Assembly: GCA_041624375.1 (NCBI GenBank)
Contig: JBFJVD010000098.1
Coordinates: 1-10,080 of the forward strand
Origin: JBFJVD01 sp041624375
GTDB lineage: Bacteria; Chloroflexota; Anaerolineae; Anaerolineales; E44-bin32
Reading direction: 5' to 3'
Length of the DNA stretch: 10,080 nucleotides
The position numbers were made by a program, and so were the translations under genes. How positions within the stretch are numbered: the stretch's first letter is position 1; each line of letters begins with the position of its first letter. Below are positions 1-6,368 of this stretch, one piece after another. A model generated the notes under the pieces. The model worked only from the letters and a program-made list of their open reading frames with translations. It did no database searches and had not been told where the DNA came from.

Positions 1-180
1 GCTTTCGCCGATCAGGCGTCCGACACAGAAGCCGCCGAGGCAGAGGCTTTCGTTGATCAAGCGTCCGACGCGGAAGCCGCCGAGGCTGAGGCTTTCGCCG
101 AGCAGGCGTCCGACGCGGAAGCCGCCGAGGCTGAGGCTTTCGCCGAGCAGGCGTCCGACGCAGAAGCCGAAGAGCCGGAA
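1..180 (+). repeat. 45-bp coding tandem repeat, four copies
   Basis: Four head-to-tail units lie at 1-45, 46-90, 91-135 and 136-180. Adjacent units differ at about six, four and six positions. The first three keep the whole unit pattern, and the last diverges in its final third, where it merges into the tail. The array is in frame with the open reading frame and probably began further left. Copy number may vary between strains by slippage or recombination; that is inference. Confidence 0.9.
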
Positions 181-201
181 CCGGTGGTGGGCGAGGGTTA
201 A
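1..201 (+). CDS. C-terminal fragment of an unidentified protein with acidic 15-residue repeats
   Basis: Frame 1 is open from the first base to a TAA at 199-201, giving the last 66 residues of a protein that begins left of the window. The visible part is four consecutive 15-residue units of the type AFAEQASDAEAAEAE, then a short tail EPVVGEG. The units carry only acidic charges (about five or six Asp/Glu each) and no Lys or Arg, so this is a strongly negative, Ala-rich and probably disordered or helical tail. Tails like this occur on ribosomal proteins, chaperones and surface proteins, and nothing here decides which. The reading frame is supported by the exact 45-base period, by mostly third-base or conservative changes between copies, and by a terminator-like hairpin about 40 bases after the stop. 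The protein's function cannot be stated. Confidence 0.75.
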   Translation, partial: AFADQASDTEAAEAEAFVDQASDAEAAEAEAFAEQASDAEAAEAEAFAEQASDAEAEEPEPVVGEG

Positions 202-242
202 TCCCCGACTTCCCATAGTCTCAGACATCTGGGGAATCAAGC

Positions 243-268
243 AGCGGACGGTCGTTGGACCGTCCGCT
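243..268. terminator. Stem-loop between convergent genes, probable bidirectional terminator
   Basis: A perfect 11-bp stem (agcggacggtc / gaccgtccgct) encloses a four-base loop (gttg). It lies 41 bases after the stop of the plus-strand fragment and about 65 bases after the stop of the minus-strand DUF3224 gene, where a shared terminator would sit. The plus side is followed by gtttcg, a very weak U tract, and the minus side by gcttgatt. It is therefore strong as a hairpin but poor in its T run, and termination may be inefficient or use another factor. Confidence 0.7.
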
Positions 269-333
269 GTTTCGTCCGCACTGCAGCCCGCGTGGGCGAG
301 ACGTTCGCCGCGAGCGTGCGTCAGCTGAGCCTG

Positions 334-732
334 TCAGTCCAATGCATAGGTCAGCTCGAGGGCGTAGCGCGCAGCGTGCCCGGCAGTGAACTCGCCCTCA
401 CCACGCAATCCAGCCAGCTCCCCAGTGGCGGATCCTTCGACAACGGTGAGCAGCGCGCGTGCCGTTCCGCCTTCGAAAGCGCCGCGATGTTCAAGCACAA
501 AGCTCCCGGTTTTTTCCCCGAGTCGACCGGTGAACCTCTCGTAGCCCATGAAACTCGCCGAGCCATCGGGGCGATAGAGCATCAGATATTCCAGCCTGCT
601 CTGACCTTCGAGATCCCCTTCGAACGCTTTGGCCACACTGGCCTGCGACAGCCTTGGGCCGCCGGGAAGTTCATCGTACGGGTCCTCATCCCACGACGAG
701 ATGGTGAACTCGGCTTGCGCGATTGAAGTCAT
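334..732 (-). CDS. DUF3224 domain protein
   Basis: This complete 132-residue protein matches the small DUF3224 family in length and pattern. It opens with an ISSWDEDPYDE segment, then GGPRLSQASV (about 24-33), a YRPDGSASFMGYERFTG stretch near the middle, a GSFVLEHRGAFEGGTA core, and a VVEGSATGELAGLRGEGEF segment. The family is expected to form a small beta-barrel, and its biochemical role is not established. There is no signal peptide or membrane segment, so it should be cytoplasmic. The ATG at 730-732 has an AAGGAA ribosome binding site at 739-744, six bases upstream. It lies 46 bases downstream of mscL on the same strand and is probably the last gene of that transcription unit, with the hairpin at 243-268 beyond it. 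Family assignment is firm; function is unknown. Confidence 0.88.
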   Translation of the reverse strand: MTSIAQAEFTISSWDEDPYDELPGGPRLSQASVAKAFEGDLEGQSRLEYLMLYRPDGSASFMGYERFTGRLGEKTGSFVLEHRGAFEGGTARALLTVVEGSATGELAGLRGEGEFTAGHAARYALELTYALD

Positions 733-778
733 TGCACGTTCCTTCTTGGTCGCTCCGAGAAAATCCTTCCAGACCTAC

Positions 779-1237
779 TCAGCCAGGCGCCAGCTCGGAT
801 GTGCAGTTCGGGCAGCGCTTGGCTTCCACCGGGATAGAGGTGAAGCAGTAGGGACATTCTTTATCGGTCGGCTCCTTCTTCTTCGCCTCTTCCTCCTCAC
901 GGCGCAGGTTATTCATGACGCGGATGGCCAGGAAAACGGCAAAGGCGACGATCAAGAAACTGATCACATTGTTAATGAAGATGCCGTAGTTCAATGTGAC
1001 GGCGCCGGCCTCCTGCGCAACAGACACCGTGGCATAGGGTCCGGCCGGTTCGCCCGGCCGCAAGACGAAGAACAGGTCGGCGAAATCCACATTTCCGAGC
1101 AGCAGGCCAATCGGCGGCATCAAGACATCTTCGACCAGTGATTTGGCGATGGTGCCAAACGCACCGCCGACGATGATGCCGACGGCCATATCGACCACAT
1201 TGCCGCGCAGGGCAAACTCCTTGAAATCATTCCACAT
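779..1237 (-). CDS. mscL: Large-conductance mechanosensitive channel MscL with C-terminal zinc ribbon
   Basis: MscL forms a homo-oligomeric pore in the inner membrane that opens under high tension and releases solutes on osmotic downshock. The N terminus (WNDFKEFALRGNVVDMAVG) and the glycine-rich first membrane helix (about 14-43, IIVGGAFGTIAKSLVEDVLMPP) are the family signature. After a periplasmic loop (about 50-80), the second helix covers about 83-108 (YGIFINNVISFLIVAFAVF). A charged cytoplasmic stretch RREEEEAKKKE follows. The 152-residue length slightly exceeds the usual 130-140 because the tail adds a CPYC...CPNC zinc ribbon (Cys 128, 131, 142, 145). The ATG at 1235-1237 is preceded by AGGAG and AAGGA (1241-1250), so the start is secure. 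It lies 39 bases after the phosphoesterase gene and 46 before the DUF3224 gene, likely in one operon. Identification is very firm; the role of the zinc ribbon is inferred. Confidence 0.97.
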   Translation of the reverse strand: MWNDFKEFALRGNVVDMAVGIIVGGAFGTIAKSLVEDVLMPPIGLLLGNVDFADLFFVLRPGEPAGPYATVSVAQEAGAVTLNYGIFINNVISFLIVAFAVFLAIRVMNNLRREEEEAKKKEPTDKECPYCFTSIPVEAKRCPNCTSELAPG

Positions 1238-1276
1238 CGATCCTTCTCCTCTTCTTTGCGGGGTGGGATGAGCGAC

Positions 1277-2077
1277 TCATTTCGGATGGATCTGGGAGTC
1301 GGTTGGGACGGTAGTCTCCGGAAGCGGCGGCGCCCGCCGTCCCTGGGCCACACGAGCGGCATGCGGCATCCCACTGGCAAGCACATCGGCGATGATCGCC
1401 TGACGGTCAAGACCTATCCGGCGCAGCTCGAGATGGAGGCCCCCCGTCTCCGCAGTCAGGAGGGCATACGAGGCCCAGGGCGGATTGTATACGTCGCCGG
1501 ATGGCAGGCGGAGGAACGGAAGGCCGACGCTACCGGGGTTCACCAGGAAGGCCGCTCCGAGGGCGCGTACGAAAGGGCGATGGGTATGGCCGCAGGCATA
1601 CACGTCGGCGCTCATGGGCTCCAGGCACCTGTCCAGCTCCTCATCCGTCATCCAGGGCTCGATCGGCTCGTTGGGATCGGCTGGCGTCCCATGAAAGGCC
1701 AGCAGAGTCCGGCCGCCCGCGAGCTGAATCGGCAGGGATTGCGGCAGCGCGGCCAGGAATTCCCGGTCGGCGGGTTTCAACTGGGCGGCGCACCAGCGGT
1801 CGATGTCGCCGATCAGGCCGCCCTGCGCATCGCCGGCCGGCTCTGGTGGGGCGAGCAAGTCCTCGTCGGCGTTGCCACGCACGGTCAGGCAGCGCGCCTG
1901 GCGCACAAGCTCGATAGTTTCCTGCGGTCGAGGCCCGGTGGCCGCCAGATCACCCAGGCAAACGATCTGATCCACGGGTTCGCGTTCAAGTTCGGCCAGG
2001 ACCGCCTTCAAGGCGAGCGCGTTCGCATGCAGATCGGCGATCAGCGCCAGTCGGTGCACGGGGTTCGCGTGCGGCAC
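1277..2077 (-). CDS. Calcineurin-like metallophosphoesterase (YfcE/MJ0936-type)
   Basis: This 266-residue cytoplasmic protein carries the dinuclear-metal phosphoesterase motifs in order: IADLHAN (Asp15, His17), CLGDLAATGP (Asp43), RGNAD (Asn69), LAFHGTP (His129) and CGHTHRP (His164, His166), followed by the NPGSVGLP loop (about 180-187) usual in the YfcE/MJ0936-like group. Such enzymes hydrolyse phosphomonoesters or phosphodiesters with Mn or similar metals; the natural substrate cannot be read from the sequence. The C-terminal 60 residues beyond the core are Pro/Ala-rich and poorly conserved. The start is GTG (2075-2077), three bases after the TGA of the upstream ligase gene, which suggests translational coupling; a second in-frame GTG at 2057-2059 is possible and would still keep the first metal motif. 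The gene lies 39 bases before mscL in the same direction. Confidence 0.9.
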   Translation of the reverse strand: MPHANPVHRLALIADLHANALALKAVLAELEREPVDQIVCLGDLAATGPRPQETIELVRQARCLTVRGNADEDLLAPPEPAGDAQGGLIGDIDRWCAAQLKPADREFLAALPQSLPIQLAGGRTLLAFHGTPADPNEPIEPWMTDEELDRCLEPMSADVYACGHTHRPFVRALGAAFLVNPGSVGLPFLRLPSGDVYNPPWASYALLTAETGGLHLELRRIGLDRQAIIADVLASGMPHAARVAQGRRAPPLPETTVPTDSQIHPK

Positions 2078-2080
2078 GCG

Positions 2081-3346
2081 TCAGACGGGCTCTTCGGCAA
2101 AGCGGCGCAGATGGGCGTTCCAGCCAGCCACCACCCGGCCTTCAGCCTCAGCCGAATCAACCCGCAGCCCGAAGACACGGGCCATCGCGCGCAGCGCGGC
2201 GCGCGCCTGCCCCACAGCCGCTCCCTGCACAGCCCCCGTCAGGATGAGATCGGCGAGGTTGATGAGGGCGCCGACCGCGGGGCCAGACTCGAGATCCCGA
2301 TCCATCGCGACCTCGAATGCCTGCACCTGCGACCCGGGATCCAGCCTGGCTCCGTCGCCGCCCGCCACCTGCAGGGCAGCCCGCACCCGCTCGACTCGCT
2401 CCGCTCCGCGCTCGAGTTCAGCACGATCAAAGGCCCACTCCTGGCGATAGTGGTGGCTGGCAAGATAGAGCCGCAGCGCGTCGGGGGAGCATGTCGAAAG
2501 CAGATCCCGCACCATCAGCAGATTCCCAAGCGACTTGCTCATTTTCTCGCCCTGATGGTGCACCATCGCCGTGTGCATCCAGGTGCGCACGAAGGGGCGC
2601 TCGCCCGTCACCGGCTCCATCTGCGCGATTTCGCTTTCATGATGGGGGAAGATCAAGTCGGCGCCGCCGCCGTGGATATCGATGGTCGGACCGAGGTAGC
2701 GGGAGGCCATGGTCGAGCACTCGATGTGCCAGCCGGGGCGGCCGGGTCCCCATGGGCTATCCCAAGCTGGTTCGCCGGGCGCTTGCGCCTGCCAGAGCAC
2801 GAAATCCAGCGGATTCCGCTTGTTTGGATCGTCCGGATGATTGCCGCGCTCATTGGCGACCGGGAGCATCGCCTCCCGGTCCAGGTGGCTCAACTTGCCG
2901 TACTCGTCCCAGGAGTCGACCGCGAAATAGACGCTGCCACCGCCTGCATAGGCCACACCGGCGTCCAACAGCGCCTGGACCGCGTCGTGAATCTCGTCAA
3001 TCACGTCAGTGGCGCGGGGAAAAACATCCGGCGGGCGGATGTTCAGCGTGCGCATATCTTCGATGAAGTGCGCGGTCCAACGATCCCCCAGCCGGCGCCA
3101 ATCCTCCCCAACTTGAGCAGCCCGGCGCAAGATGTCGTCGTCGATGTCGGTCACGTTCTGGACGTAGCGAACCCGGAAGCCCTTGTATTCGAGATAGCGG
3201 ATCAGCACATCCGCCGTGGCATAGGTGAACGCGTGGCCGAGGTGTGTCGTGTCGTAGGGGGTAATCCCGCAGACATAGATGGTGACGAGGTCTTCCCGAG
3301 GCGAAAACGGCTTGAGCCGCCGGGACAGACTATTGTAGAGCTGCAA
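2081..3346 (-). CDS. Short cysteinyl-tRNA synthetase / MshC-like cysteine ligase
   Basis: This is a class I aminoacyl-tRNA-synthetase fold that activates cysteine with ATP. The 421 residues include the HIGH motif as HLGH (35-38) in the context VCGITPYDTTHLGHA, the zinc ligands Cys26, Cys210, His235 and Glu239 (the E. coli CysRS pattern of 28/209/234/238), GWHIECSTM, HGGGADLIFPHHE and the KMSKS loop (268-272). The CGITPYDTTHLGHA wording and the length are closer to MshC, the mycothiol-pathway cysteine ligase (about 410 residues), than to ordinary CysRS (about 460). The C-terminal tRNA-binding segment of CysRS (KDWxxAD..IRD..GI..EDTxxGT) is absent; the chain ends about 25 residues after the VFGL stretch. 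It may be a true tRNA synthetase, a thiol-pathway ligase or a paralogue with another acceptor. The start is TTG (3344-3346), supported by GAGG about seven bases upstream; an in-frame TGA lies at 3356-3358. Confidence 0.85.
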   Translation of the reverse strand: MQLYNSLSRRLKPFSPREDLVTIYVCGITPYDTTHLGHAFTYATADVLIRYLEYKGFRVRYVQNVTDIDDDILRRAAQVGEDWRRLGDRWTAHFIEDMRTLNIRPPDVFPRATDVIDEIHDAVQALLDAGVAYAGGGSVYFAVDSWDEYGKLSHLDREAMLPVANERGNHPDDPNKRNPLDFVLWQAQAPGEPAWDSPWGPGRPGWHIECSTMASRYLGPTIDIHGGGADLIFPHHESEIAQMEPVTGERPFVRTWMHTAMVHHQGEKMSKSLGNLLMVRDLLSTCSPDALRLYLASHHYRQEWAFDRAELERGAERVERVRAALQVAGGDGARLDPGSQVQAFEVAMDRDLESGPAVGALINLADLILTGAVQGAAVGQARAALRAMARVFGLRVDSAEAEGRVVAGWNAHLRRFAEEPV

Positions 3347-3353
3347 TCGAATG

Positions 3354-3358
3354 CCTCA
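3354..3358 (-). promoter_or_regulatory. Ribosome binding site supporting the TTG start
   Basis: On the minus strand TGAGG ends seven bases before the TTG at 3344-3346. No ATG or GTG is available in this frame downstream of the in-frame stop at 3356-3358 and upstream of the conserved N terminus, so this site decides the start. The stop triplet itself overlaps the Shine-Dalgarno bases. Confidence 0.55.
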
Positions 3359-3376
3359 ACCAAATCCCGCGAAGTG

Positions 3377-3394
3377 AAAAGGCCCCTTGGGGCC
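3377..3394 (-). terminator. Intrinsic-terminator-shaped hairpin ahead of the CysRS-like gene
   Basis: Read on the minus strand, ggcccc-aa-ggggcc is followed directly by TTTTC. The stem is 6 bp of pure G/C, with a nominal two-base loop that would open to four by breaking the inner pair. It lies about 30 bases before the TTG start of the CysRS-like gene and about 145 bases after the winged-helix gene. It could terminate the upstream transcript. Because a -10-like box (3406-3411) lies just upstream of it, it could instead be a 5'-leader structure that attenuates the ligase operon. Confidence 0.55.
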
Positions 3395-3405
3395 GCCGCA
3401 CGGGC

Positions 3406-3411
3406 ATTGTA
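3406..3411 (-). promoter_or_regulatory. Possible -10 box for the CysRS-like/phosphoesterase/mscL/DUF3224 operon
   Basis: The minus-strand hexamer TACAAT matches the sigma-70 -10 consensus at five of six bases. No recognisable -35 lies 16-18 bases upstream, where the sequence instead forms the hairpin 3413-3439. Transcription from here would start near 3399, only a few bases before the terminator-shaped hairpin. The call is tentative because of the missing -35. Confidence 0.35.
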
Positions 3412-3412
3412 T

Positions 3413-3439
3413 CCGATGAGCCGGCGCCGCCGGCATCGG
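3413..3439. other. GC-rich bulged hairpin in the intergenic region
   Basis: ccgatg pairs with catcgg and ccggc with gccgg, with an unpaired ag on one side and a three-base loop (gcc). The 11-bp stem carries a single two-base bulge. There is no T run on either strand, so it is not a standard terminator. It sits immediately upstream of the -10-like box and may be an operator, a 3' end structure of the winged-helix transcript, or chance in GC-rich DNA. Confidence 0.45.
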
Positions 3440-3518
3440 GATCAAGAATCGCGCCCTGCCGCAGGCGCACAACAGTGAAGATCGAGGTACGATCCTTTCA
3501 GGATTCTCCGGAGCTGCT

Positions 3519-3535
3519 ACCCGGCGCGACCGGGT
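3519..3535 (-). terminator. Hairpin just after the winged-helix gene, weak terminator candidate
   Basis: acccgg / ccgggt form a 6-bp stem around a five-base loop (cgcga), starting five bases after the stop codon of the winged-helix gene. No T run follows on the minus strand, so it is a 3'-end stem-loop and only a weak candidate for termination. Confidence 0.35.
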
Positions 3536-3539
3536 GGGC

Positions 3540-3749
3540 TCAGCCTTCCATCAGCCAGATCTGGAGCCCCCCCTTCTCCTCCGCCAGCAAGACCTTGCCT
3601 TCACGAGCAAGCCAGCCAATTGCCATGTGGACCTGCCGCCGCGGTGCGCCAACCCCGCGATCCACCGCACTGACGCTTGTTTTGCCTTGGGTCTTCAAGA
3701 ACGCCCAGACCTCGCCAGCGGTTCGACCGATCTCATCTACCTGTGACAT
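3540..3749 (-). CDS. Small winged-helix protein (DUF2582-type)
   Basis: This 69-residue protein is a single winged helix-turn-helix domain. The N-terminal helix GRTAGEVWAFLKTQG, the SVSAVDRGVGAPRRQVHMAIGWLAREGKV helix-turn-helix core and the wing LLAEEKGGLQIWLM follow the DUF2582 winged-helix family, where the phrase GWLAREGK is characteristic. Members are small stand-alone DNA-binding-like proteins whose targets are mostly unknown, so a regulatory role is an inference. The ATG at 3747-3749 has a strong AGGAGG site (3756-3761) six bases upstream, and a promoter at 3797-3826 lies before it, so it appears to be expressed as its own unit. It sits between the glucan genes and the CysRS-like operon. 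There is no signal peptide, membrane segment or metal site. Confidence 0.88.
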   Translation of the reverse strand: MSQVDEIGRTAGEVWAFLKTQGKTSVSAVDRGVGAPRRQVHMAIGWLAREGKVLLAEEKGGLQIWLMEG

Positions 3750-3796
3750 GCCATCCCTCCTGCTTGACGGCCCGCGCCGCGGACCAGATCACCTGG

Positions 3797-3826
3797 AGTC
3801 TAACGAGCCAGCGTACAGGCTGTCAA
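3797..3826 (-). promoter_or_regulatory. Sigma-70-type promoter for the winged-helix gene
   Basis: On the minus strand a perfect TTGACA (3821-3826) is followed, after 18 bases, by TAGACT (3797-3802), which matches the -10 consensus at four of six bases. The predicted start near 3790 gives a leader of about 40 bases containing the AGGAGG site. It lies between the GH57 stop and the winged-helix start, so the small gene can be transcribed independently of the glucan genes. Confidence 0.6.
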
Positions 3827-3840
3827 TGGCGGCTCAACGT

Positions 3841-6270
3841 TCAGCGCTTGATGCGGAAGGAGAGTTTCTCACCCAGCCGGAGGAAGACGGAGACCCAGGC
3901 AGCGGCGGCCGTATCGCCGCGCTCCTGCCGCCGGCGGAGGTTGGGCAGTTGGCGCTGCAGGAGTTCATGGTAGGCGTTCTGCACCTGCCACAGGTCGATC
4001 CGGAAGGGCAGCCCACCCACGAATTCAATGCTCCGCTCAAAGCGCTCAAGCGCCTCGATGTCGTCGGAGCCTATCACCAGTTGCTGCGCCTCATGGGCGA
4101 GCGCACCTTCGAGCGTGAAGCGCAGACTGACGTCATCAAGCTGGACACCGTGCTCCGCCGCTTCCGCCAAGAGCTTCTCCGCGGCAGTGATGTCCAGAGG
4201 AATCTCGGCGAATGTCCGCCGGAGACTCGTATTCAATATGAATTCGGCCGCCACTTCGAAGGCACGCGGCAGCCCCACCTGCTGATCGGCGAGGTAGCGC
4301 ATCAGGGGGGCGTAGTCCTGATAAATCCGACGGTAGGCGGCCTCGACGTCCAGCAGTGATTCCTCCAGGATCCGGTTGACAATCCGCTGCTGTTCATCCC
4401 GGAAGAGCGAGTGCAGCGAGAAACTGGGGGCTTCCATGTGCCGATCCAGCACGCGGAACAGGTCAGGGATATCAGCGCGATGGAACACTTCAAGCGACTC
4501 GGCTTCGAACGCCTCATAGGCCGCCTCATTGCCCGCCTGGCGGATCACACCATGCAGGTTGTGGTCCCCCAGATGCAGCACGCCGAATTCGAAGCGTTCG
4601 GCTTCGCGGGTTACCTCAGAAGCCACCTGCGCACGCCCGACGACCAGACGCGCCCGACCCGCCCGTTCGCGGCGGAAGGCCTCCCGCGAGACCGCATAGC
4701 TATAGATCGCGGCTTGCGGCTCGTAGTCTTCGAAGACGGAGCTGACGGCATAGTGTGCGCCCACGCTGGCAAGGTCGACCATCGCCGGCCGGATGAAGCG
4801 CTCGTAGATCCGGCGCCCATCCCCCAGATCGGGCAGGTTGCTCCTTGCCCGCTGCAGGCGATCGAGGAAACCGGGCTCAAGATCCTTCGCCAGGCACTCC
4901 CGGCCGAGCTGGATGGCCCGGGCCGCATACTGCAGCACCTGCAGGGTTTCAATACCAGAGATTTCATCGAAGAACCAACCACAGCTGGTGTACATCAACA
5001 TGGCGTGCCGCTGAAGTTCCATCAACTTCAGCAATTGGACGCGTTCGGCGGGCTGCAGTTCACGGCTGAGCTGCCGGCCCAGAAAGGCTTCGATTGATTC
5101 CGGCGAGCGGTCGAGGACCACATGGATGTAGTCCTCGCGGGCTTGCCAAGGATCACGTAGATAGGCGCCGGCTTGAGATTCATAGAGCGACGCCAGGGAA
5201 TCCCGCAGCCAGTCCAGGGCTGACCGCAGCGGAGCGCGCCAGGCCTGGTTCCAGGTGGGATGGCCACCGGTATTGCACCCGCAGTCGCTGCGCCAGCGCT
5301 CGACGCCATGAATACAGCTCCAGGATGTGTCTGAAACGATCTCCGCTTCGAAGATCGGGGGGTGGCGCTCCAGGTACTGGCCGTAGTTGGTCAGGCGCAC
5401 ATCCTCCCGGCCGGCGATGAGGTGCAACGCATAGGCCAGGGCCATCTCTCCATGACGGTGATGATGGCCGTAGGTTTCACCGTCGGTTGCGATGTGAACG
5501 AGCTGGGGCCAGCTGCGTTGCGCATCAAACGCGCTGAGCAGACGCTGCGCGAGGTTGTCACCGCGTGATAACAGCCCCTCGAAGGCGGTCGCGCGGGCGA
5601 TAGGTCCATCGTAAAAGAAGACCGTGAGCGTCCCGCCCGAGGGCAGGCGAACCAGGTAGGGGCAGGTCGGATCGACGCGCCCGTCGGAAACGTCGCGCCA
5701 TTCCCCACCGCCGAGGGGGCGCGTGCGCTTCGCTTGATGTGGCGCCAACACGGTGAACGCCAGACCGGCCTCGGCGACCAGGGAAAGCGTCTCAAGGTCG
5801 ACGGCCGTTTCCGGCAGCCAGAGGCCCTCCGGCTCCCGATTGAAGCGATGCCGAAAGTCCTGCAGCCCCCAGAGAATCTGTGTCCGTTTGTCGCGCGGGT
5901 TCGCCAGCGGCAGGATCATGTGATTGTAGACCTGCGCCAGCGCGGAACCATGGCCGCCAAAGCGGCGTCGGCTCTGCCGGTCGGCCTCGAGGATGGCCTG
6001 CAACGTCCCCGGATCATGCTGTTCCATCCACGCCAGCAAGGTGGGACCGAAATTGAAGCTGATGGAGGCGTAGTTGTTGACGATGCGGACGATCCGGTCC
6101 CGCGCATCTAGAATCCGTGCGGCGGCGTTCGGTGCGTAGGATTCGGATGAGACGCGTTCGTTCCAGTCGTGATAGGGATACGCGGATTCCTGAAGCTCAA
6201 TAGCTTCCAGCCAGGGATTCTCCCTGGGCGGCTGGTAGAAGTGTCCGTGGATGCAGACGTAGCGCTCCAT
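3841..6270 (-). CDS. GH57-family glucan-active protein with DUF3536 domain
   Basis: This large (809 residues) cytoplasmic protein begins with a glycoside hydrolase family 57 barrel. Visible GH57 elements are HGHFYQPPREN (8-18), a GGHGSALAQVYNH stretch (about 106-117), GLWLPETAVD with the likely nucleophile Glu154, and HIATDGETYGHHHRHGE with the likely acid/base Asp263. After a Cys-containing segment (319, 330, 332) and GHPTWNQAWRAPLR, the C-terminal half (about 380-809) is the mostly helical region of the DUF3536 family. GH57 members include alpha-amylases, amylopullulanases, 4-alpha-glucanotransferases and branching enzymes; the exact reaction of the DUF3536 group is not established. Its position 139 bases after glgB supports a role in glycogen or maltodextrin turnover. 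The start is ATG (6268-6270) with AAGGA ten bases upstream (6281-6285). No signal peptide is seen. The GH57 family call is firm and the specific activity is open. Confidence 0.9.
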   Translation of the reverse strand: MERYVCIHGHFYQPPRENPWLEAIELQESAYPYHDWNERVSSESYAPNAAARILDARDRIVRIVNNYASISFNFGPTLLAWMEQHDPGTLQAILEADRQSRRRFGGHGSALAQVYNHMILPLANPRDKRTQILWGLQDFRHRFNREPEGLWLPETAVDLETLSLVAEAGLAFTVLAPHQAKRTRPLGGGEWRDVSDGRVDPTCPYLVRLPSGGTLTVFFYDGPIARATAFEGLLSRGDNLAQRLLSAFDAQRSWPQLVHIATDGETYGHHHRHGEMALAYALHLIAGREDVRLTNYGQYLERHPPIFEAEIVSDTSWSCIHGVERWRSDCGCNTGGHPTWNQAWRAPLRSALDWLRDSLASLYESQAGAYLRDPWQAREDYIHVVLDRSPESIEAFLGRQLSRELQPAERVQLLKLMELQRHAMLMYTSCGWFFDEISGIETLQVLQYAARAIQLGRECLAKDLEPGFLDRLQRARSNLPDLGDGRRIYERFIRPAMVDLASVGAHYAVSSVFEDYEPQAAIYSYAVSREAFRRERAGRARLVVGRAQVASEVTREAERFEFGVLHLGDHNLHGVIRQAGNEAAYEAFEAESLEVFHRADIPDLFRVLDRHMEAPSFSLHSLFRDEQQRIVNRILEESLLDVEAAYRRIYQDYAPLMRYLADQQVGLPRAFEVAAEFILNTSLRRTFAEIPLDITAAEKLLAEAAEHGVQLDDVSLRFTLEGALAHEAQQLVIGSDDIEALERFERSIEFVGGLPFRIDLWQVQNAYHELLQRQLPNLRRRQERGDTAAAAWVSVFLRLGEKLSFRIKR

Positions 6271-6368
6271 CAGGTCGGAGTCCTTTGATGGCTCTTTGGC
6301 AGACGGCGTCGCTCACTGCTGCCCCGGCTGTCGAGCGCTCGGAACCCAGCATTCGCGAGCGGCCCCAG

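Noticed and set aside
1..180. Possible CRISPR-like array
   Set aside because: The units are contiguous with no spacers, and they are in frame with a coding sequence.
53..328. A plus-strand open frame in another phase across the 45-bp repeats
   Set aside because: It gives an Arg/Pro-rich repeat product with no ribosome binding site; frame 1 ends at a stop before a terminator and better explains the repeat.
1256..3478. A 740-residue open frame on the plus strand opposite the phosphoesterase and CysRS-like genes
   Set aside because: It is antisense to two well-identified genes; its composition is that of a mirror frame in GC-rich DNA, with no recognisable domain and no ribosome binding site.
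3347..3539. Possible tRNA or other structured RNA gene in the 193-base gap
   Set aside because: No cloverleaf, T-loop or anticodon arm can be drawn; only separate GC hairpins are visible.
3475..5097. Plus-strand open frames opposite the winged-helix and GH57 genes (3475-4359, 4411-5097)
   Set aside because: They lie opposite coding sequence with clear family motifs and show none of their own.
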